Origin: Otatea glauca
Lineage: Eukaryota; Streptophyta; Magnoliopsida; Poales; Poaceae
Reading direction: 5' to 3'
Assembly (NCBI GenBank): GCA_036346275.1
Contig: CM070721.1
Location: 1,500,452 to 1,564,451, forward strand
Length of the DNA: 64,000 nt
Made by a program: the position numbers and the translations under genes. Below the pieces are notes generated by a model. The model saw only the letters and a list, made by a program, of their open reading frames with translations, had not been told where the DNA came from and made no database searches. Positions 57,793 through 64,000 of the stretch are shown here, one piece after another; position 1 is the first letter of the stretch; every line of letters begins with the position of its first letter.

Positions 57793-60700
57793 TCATACCC
57801 TCCCCCTTCCTTCACCGGAATCAGCAACCGCGCTCATGCCTTCCCCTTTCTCCATGCCAAGTCCGCCCAGCCTCTTCTCATCTTCCATTCCCTTCAGATG
57901 CCCAGCTGCCTTCAGCGCCCCAATGTTGCTGACATTGCCGAAGATCAGCACAATGATGCCAAGGAAGCTGCCCAGGAATGCAGCAGCAAATGATCCTCCT
58001 GCACGTCCAGGGCCAGCCGATGCAGCTGCAAATCCAATCATCGCACCGATGCACCGCACAAACGCATACCAGACGGCGAAAGCACCCTCCTTGCCTGGCG
58101 GTGAGGCGTCGAGCAGCAGGATACGGCCAAATGAGTACAGCACACCATTGGCTGTGCTCTGGACAAGAGCGATAACAATGATGTGGGCAGCCCTCCACCT
58201 GTGGTTCTTGAAGTAGAACCCAGCACCCGATACGAATAGGCAGATGATGAACCCAAGCAGCTGCATGCGAACAGCATCGGCACGGATGATGATCTGGATC
58301 GGGTGGAGCAATGGAAGTGATATCAAGGGGAACAGGAAGTAGAGGATCCACAGCACAAGCACAAGGACCGGCTTGATGCAAACACCGCCAATAGCATACA
58401 GTGTGCCACTGGTGAAGATGCACATTGTGGCAAAGGATGACAAGAACACTGCAACCAAGCTTCCAATGGCCTGTGGATACCGCGCAAGGGTCATGCTGTA
58501 GCTGAGCTTGGTGAAGAAGTTGGGCTCAAATGCTGTGGTGGGTGATGAGCTGCTGGGCCGGTTTGTGAAGAGACCATGGCAGATGCCAATGAACCAGATA
58601 AGACCACTGAAGATTGAGACGACCCAAAGGCCAGTGAGCTGGTCAGTGCGACGTAGCATGTGGTACATGAACGCAGCCATGAGCGCTGCCCCAATACCGC
58701 CTATGGCAGTGCAGTACAGAGTGAGCTGGCTGGCAGCAGCACGACGGCGAAGCACAAGGTGTTTGCCTGAGTCATGCGCGGCAAGCCCACGGATCATGAG
58801 TCCAAGATTGCGGGTGTGCACGGCCTCAGCAACAATGATGGATGAAGCAATGAAGAGGATGTAGAAGAGGAACACCCAGACAGTCTTGAAAAAGCCAGTT
58901 AGGAGGCAGAAGAATGAGCCAAATGATGTGGCGGCGATGAGGATAAGCGACTGGTACTGGCCACGGTCAAGGTGGTGCGCAGCCTGGGTGAGGATCGGCG
59001 CAGCGATGATGATGCCGATTGCCCATGATAGACCACTCCAGCCCAACGGTGACAGCCGGGATCCATCGATGGCAATGGAGTGCTTGGTCAGCCTCTGGTA
59101 CCTGCCCACAATTCACAAACTTTGTGTGACCATGGATCGTCTAGTTGCACGACATTGAACATGTACAAGATAGCATAACATGAACTTTGCTTAGTAAAAA
59201 CTGCAAGGGATAATAACAGAAATGTGAACATAAACCGCAGGTGCATGCACATTGCCTAGTGAAAATTACAGTGCCAGGCTTCCTAGGGTGGATGTCAGAT
59301 GGAAGGGAGATTTGTGAGTTGAGTTGTCAATGTTCACACATTTATGTATCAACAATCTCCCTTTGCAATCAAGGGCAGTTAGTTGGCCCTATGCAATTTA
59401 AGCATGCCATGCTGTGGCACAGCACACCTACCAGTTGGCTGGACCTGCAGTTTGCAATCAACAACATTTGGGGTAAAAGCAAAGAGCTGTTCTGTAATTG
59501 CAACGGTTAGGGGCCTCTTTTCCTGTTCAAAAGAAAAACAAGGGGGGACCAGGCCAAAGAGAAGAAGCAAAAGCATGGGCCTGCTTTTGTGCACTCTTTT
59601 TCTTGGTTCTATCAAAAGTGAGACAAAAGCAATGTAACTCCCAGCTATACACACTAGATCTATCAGCCAAGAAAATGTAATCCTATATGGCTATATCTCC
59701 TATATAAAACACTGCACAGGTTAAAAAAGAAAATTTGTACTACTGTTCGAAATGAAATATGCACACTATTTGAAGCAGGGAAGCAAGTTCCAGAGGCCAT
59801 ATTTAATGAGATACACAGGCCTCCTCTTGGCACCTCATAAATTTCACACTTATGGCCTCCACTGCCTGTTCAGTACTCTTTTCGATCTCATCACCTAATG
59901 TTCAACGTTCTGAAAATTTTAAATGAATTTTACACTGGGACCCCTAATAGTTTCTTGTTTGACCTTATCCTCCTAAGAAATCTCGTGACCCTCACCAGCG
60001 CAGAGCTAACAAAAAGAAACTGACAAAAAAGATTGTAGTATAATACCATGTCTAGACTCGAGGAGAGAGAGAGAGAGAGAGGGAGAAAATCTTAGGAAAA
60101 GAAAATCTAAAAAGAAAAACTGGAGGGTATGGGAATTGGGAAATGGCCTCACTGAACTATCTAGGACCAAACAGTAGCAACTTTTGGAGCTTTGTACAAG
60201 AATCTCTTATCTGCTACCAATAATGGAGAGCAAGGAAACACAGAATCTCTCAGGAATCACGGCCTATTTCTTTTAGGATTTTTGCATATACGCCGCCGCA
60301 TACACACTACATGCAGGCGGTGGGGGTGTCTTATCTTTGTACTGCACCACAGTTTCTTCTCACATTTGAGTAGTAGAAAGACAGGGAAATAAAAGAGGTA
60401 GAGAAGTACAACATGGAGGAGCAGCCAAAACAAATCGAAAACTTCAAACAAGAACCAGAATAAGGAGAGCATGGCGATAAAAATAGAGTAAAAAAGGAAC
60501 AGTTCTTCGAAGTGCACTATGCTTCCTCGTTTGCAAAACAAAACAAGAACATTTTTTTAAGAAAGATATCAGGTGGAAACCTCAAAAGCAGACACCAGCT
60601 TACAGAGCTCTTATACAGGATAAGTTTGGGGGCAAAACACTAGGAAAGATAAATCTCACAGCAAAAATCACTACTCGCCAGCTCTAAGTTCTAAAAAAAA

Positions 60701-61478
60701 TGAAAGATTACTAGTTTTCCATAAAAAAACTTAGACACATCTAGCTTAGCAGAAAACCGCTCTAACTCATGCACTCTCTTAGTTCTTCGGGGCATCAAGA
60801 AGAGAACAAACCACCAAGAAAGAAAGAAACTGAAACACCCGTCTAAACCCAAAAGGGTCCCCAAAAACTCAGAACAAAACCCTCCAAGAAAAACGGCAGC
60901 AGGTGGAAAGAAAACAACCAAGAACTCAAAAAAAAGAACAGGGGAGAAAGAGAGAAAGAAGCAGGCACTCAAAAATAGAAACAAACTAGAAGGGAGGAAG
61001 AGGAGTGGTCTGTGCCTTACATGGACATCTCATGGATGGAGCACGTAGCGCCCTTGAGGATGTACTTGGTGTCCGGAGTGAAGTCGGAGGCGGGGAAGGC
61101 GACCTGCGTAACGATGGCCGGGAACAGCACCGGCAGCAGGAGGTGGGTGATGAAGTAGGAGCAGAAGCCGTACAGGTACCACCCCACCAGCTCCACCATG
61201 GCCGGCGGCTCCTCCGGCATCACGTACGCCGGCGCAGCCGGCTCCCTCCGGTACGCCTCCCTCACCACCTGAATCTCCCTCGTTGTCTCCTCCGCCGGCT
61301 GGCCGCCCCCACCCCCGTTGTTCCCGCCTCCCCCGTTGCCCGCACCGTTCTTACCTCCGCCGTTCTTGGGAACGACCGCCTTCTCCTTCTCCTTGACCGC
61401 CGCCGCCTTCTCCTTGTCCTCCTTCTCCAGCGCCTCCCGCATGCTGCTCCGAGGCTGCGGCAATGGCTGCTCCGACAT
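57793..61478 (-). CDS. Multi-pass membrane protein, possibly transporter-like (two exons)
   Basis: Exon 1 spans 61478-61021 and exon 2 spans 59101-57793. The 1,919-bp intron starts GTAAGG and ends TGTGGGCAG; the split codon AT|G gives Met153. The total is 588 codons plus stop. Residues 1-92 are hydrophilic: a Lys/Glu-rich stretch (about 15-34) and a Gly/Asn-rich stretch (about 40-59). The first membrane segment follows GWYLYGFCSYFITHLLLPVL (about 99-118). Many hydrophobic segments follow to about residue 555, such as LSWAIGIIIAAPIL and IYFLFPLISLPLL-like text. The tail is short and charged. The GWYLY-F-F motif recalls Atg22/major-facilitator-like proteins, but I cannot name the family; substrate and membrane are unknown. 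The frame is fully open, and no neighbour gives functional context. Confidence 0.82.
59102..61020 (-). other. Intron of the membrane-protein gene
   Basis: The intron has canonical GT/AG ends and is AT-rich with purine runs, including a (GA)n tract near 60065-60081. No mobile element boundary was identified inside. Confidence 0.75.
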
Positions 61479-61511
61479 TGCTCCTCCCTCTCCTTTAAGC
61501 AGCTACCACCA

Positions 61512-61521
<10 letters not shown>

Positions 61522-61546
<25 letters not shown>

Positions 61547-61547
61547 C
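61522..61547. repeat. (GA)n microsatellite in the probable 5' leader of the membrane-protein gene
   Basis: A GA run lies 45-70 bp upstream of the start codon at 61478; on the coding strand it is a CT run. Pyrimidine-rich leaders are common in grass genes. Confidence 0.6.
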
Positions 61548-61699
61548 TATGTGTGTGTGAGGCTGTGAGCTACGAGGGGAGTGGTTCTTACTTCTTTTGA
61601 GGAGTTCTTGGGTTTGGTTTCCTTGGGGTAAAGCTAGCTAGCTAATGGAGGTAGAGCCAGAGCCAGAGCCAGAGGTAGAGAGAGAGTGAGTGTATGTGT

Positions 61700-64000
61700 T
61701 CGTGACTTGGTGTGGGGAAAAAAGGTTGGGCGGATTTGAAAGCTGGGAATGAAATGGGGTTTTGGGAGGGGGAGAAGAGGTGTGCGATGGGAGGGGAGGG
61801 AGACTGCTGGAGGTGGTGGTGTGGTGTGGAGTGGAGTGGTGTTTGCCATTTCAGCTAGCCAATGGAGCGGCAGTTTTATGGGGTGGGGTTCTGCTAGGGG
61901 GACCAAGGAGGGGGGTGCACACTATTTGGTGTTGATGAGTTGGCTAGGGTTGGGTGCTGCCTGTTGTTAGTGATATGTTCTTCTACACGTGGTATGGTGG
62001 TAGTTGCAGCTGTAGTAGTGTTCTTTTGTATTTTTTTGCTGTGATTTTGTGATGGTAAACTATCAAAAATGTGCAAACGTGAGTCATTTTTAACATACGG
62101 CAATAATAAATTTACAGTCTTTACGTTTTATAATAGTGACCACAGACGATTGGCATTTTATGGGATATACATAAGTACAAGAATAGAGTTGGTTAGCTTT
62201 GTAAGTAGCAAACAAGGTGAAGTATGAATCGCTGGCAAATAAGGACAGCCACTCTGTTTCTTCCATATGTGATTGCACCTACTCTGTTTTCTTCCATATG
62301 TGATTGCAACTCGTAAGACTTACATTTAGCTTAAATTTTGTTATTAATTAAACAATTATTACATGGAACCAACATCTGCAACAATATATCATGCCACATA
62401 TTAGAACATTTCGTCGTCAAATACTTAGTACACATATATTACGATGTATAATTAATCACGCAGAATACTTACATTTAACGGTACAATCACCGTGAAATAG
62501 AAAATGTGTTGTTTTGTTTTCCGAAGCCCTGGCGTGGGGGGACCCTAGCAGTTCCTGGTAAAAGAGGAAGATGGAACTTTGGATGCCTAGCTTAATTTCA
62601 CTTGCCCTAGGAGACCGCCTCCATCCAGGGGGGAGGTGTCACTGCTTTGAGAATGGGAAGTTTTGTTGTTTTACAACAACAGCCTTGTTCTTCATCTTCT
62701 TCAGTCCGGCAAACACATCTCCTCGTGTGCTGTCCATCAGTCCATGGGATGGGATAGGGTTTTTACGATAATCCCACCAATCTATCTATCTATCCCTTTT
62801 TTTCCTCTGCCCTTTTCTTCATCGCAACCCATTTTCTGAGGCCATGTTTTGTTTGCAGATTGCAACATACATCTCCCTCAAAGTCTCAATGGCTTTTGAT
62901 GTTTGCCAGTTACCATGCTTGGTGGGTGTCCAAGGTGAACGAGCACGCACGGCCCTCATCACATCCATGACGGCAACCTTCATCCCGTTGCCATGATAAG
63001 AATCGACAATAATAATAATGATAAAGATGACTCTTCCTAATAGCAACATTTAAGCAGGCGTGTGAACAAAACATGTTTCTAGCTTACATCCAACTGCTCG
63101 CTCATGGACAGCGATACGTTGCGATGCGATCATCAACATGTCACAGGCCACGGTCATCCAAAAGCCGCTTGCGTGAACAACATGTATGCGCTGTAATACA
63201 ATATATACAACTGGAGATCAGGTTAAGATTTTTGTGACAATGACCGGGATGGATTACAGATGCTGTGTTCCAAAGGACGCCGCTTACACATACATAATAC
63301 ACATGAGGCAGCAGTAGTGCCTTTTAGGGCCATATGGGTTTCATGTGAACGTCTCCATGAAATTGAGACATGAAAGTGAATCGAGGCTGGTTTTTAACCT
63401 TACCCCAGTTAGGACCTACCATGTGTATACAACTAACTATACATGCATACGGCTGCTCCAAGCAGCCAGGTCACATGTGTTAGCTCAAGCTAGACTCTCC
63501 TCGAGTTTATTTTTCCTGCCTGGTTCAAGCAAGAACACTACACCTGCTACTACTACTATTATAGAGCAGAGATAAGGACCACGACGTGCCTAGCCCAAAA
63601 TGTCACTCCTGTCCTCATGAGCTTGTATCAGAACAAAGTTGAGCTCGCCACAACAATCAAGCTCGCTCGGATTGAGCTCATTCTCACACAGTGCGAAGGA
63701 TAGAACATGTATCATCAGCTGAGCTGGGCAAAACACGTCTCACTTATATTAGTGTTAATTCTGCTGGCTACGGTCCGCTTGGAATGCGGGGATCTCGCAG
63801 AAAACAGTTGCAAGAAACGGAAGAAATTCCGAATTTCCAAACACATTGCTGAATCAAGGATGGAGGTACCCTGTCTAAAAGAATGTTGAAAGCAAACGCA
63901 AACAGAGACACCATTAGGAGAAGCCCTGTATCTGCATGCTCATTTTTGCTAGGGGTCCAATCCAAGAACGTTGTTGGTGTTCTCTTCTAGTTCTGCCTTT
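61700..64000. other. Upstream region of the membrane-protein gene and intergenic DNA
   Basis: I see promoter-like but non-specific text, including an AGCCAATGG box at 61856-61864. After 62000 the sequence is AT-rich without a convincing gene. A - strand frame at 62819-63049 has protein-like composition but no recognised similarity. Confidence 0.4.

Noticed and set aside
57878..58423. Alternative - strand frame of 181 codons rich in His/Cys
   Set aside because: It is fully overlapped by the 588-residue membrane-protein frame, which has splice support and coherent membrane segments.
62819..63049. Possible small gene on the - strand (76 codons)
   Set aside because: Composition is protein-like, but the start is hydrophobic low-complexity text, no family is recognised and no splice partners are visible.

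Overview
This is a nuclear genome segment from a flowering plant, almost certainly a grass (Poaceae). The basis is spliced genes with GT/AG introns, a DUF295-type F-box gene pair, Tourist- and Stowaway-like MITEs, CACTA ends with the CACAGACGGTT type of subterminal repeat, and large Tat-type Ty3/gypsy elements. The grass call is inference; no species can be named from sequence alone. No tRNA, rRNA or CRISPR array was seen.

Layout. (1) 1-659: last exon of a pentatricopeptide-repeat (PPR) gene, read in three frames. (2) 1528-21084: a degenerate Ty1/copia element on the + strand, split by a 14.7-kb Ty3/gypsy element (A, 3203-17950, sense on the - strand, target duplication ATTCT). (3) 21258-22842: a CACTA relic and a MITE candidate. 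(4) 23108-25226: an intact two-exon F-box/DUF295 gene. (5) 26160-about 42480: its broken paralogue, whose intron holds a second Ty3/gypsy element (B, 26718-40850, target duplication ACATG). (6) 44577-46979: four MITEs. (7) 47142-52936: a non-autonomous CACTA transposon (target duplication ACT) carrying an ABCG-transporter gene fragment, a long inverted repeat, a 2.6-kb solo LTR and a Tourist MITE. (8) 57793-61478, - strand: an intact two-exon gene for a 588-residue multi-pass membrane protein. The remaining 5-kb gap and the last 2.5 kb show no convincing gene.

Gypsy elements A and B belong to one family and share an unusual plan. gag, protease, reverse transcriptase, RNase H and integrase lie on the - strand. 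On the opposite strand each carries two further reading frames, each with its own TATA box: a small acidic ORF next to the 3' LTR, and a longer one with the plant 'putative gypsy type transposon' domain. Between the two antisense ORFs is a GC-rich tandem array. Every coding region in A and B is broken by short indels, while the unique genes read cleanly, so part of the damage may be consensus error.

The host genes form no pathway together. The window is mainly a record of nested insertion: at least three layers at 1.5-21 kb, two at 26-42 kb and three at 47-53 kb, most of them dated relative to each other by exact target-site duplications.
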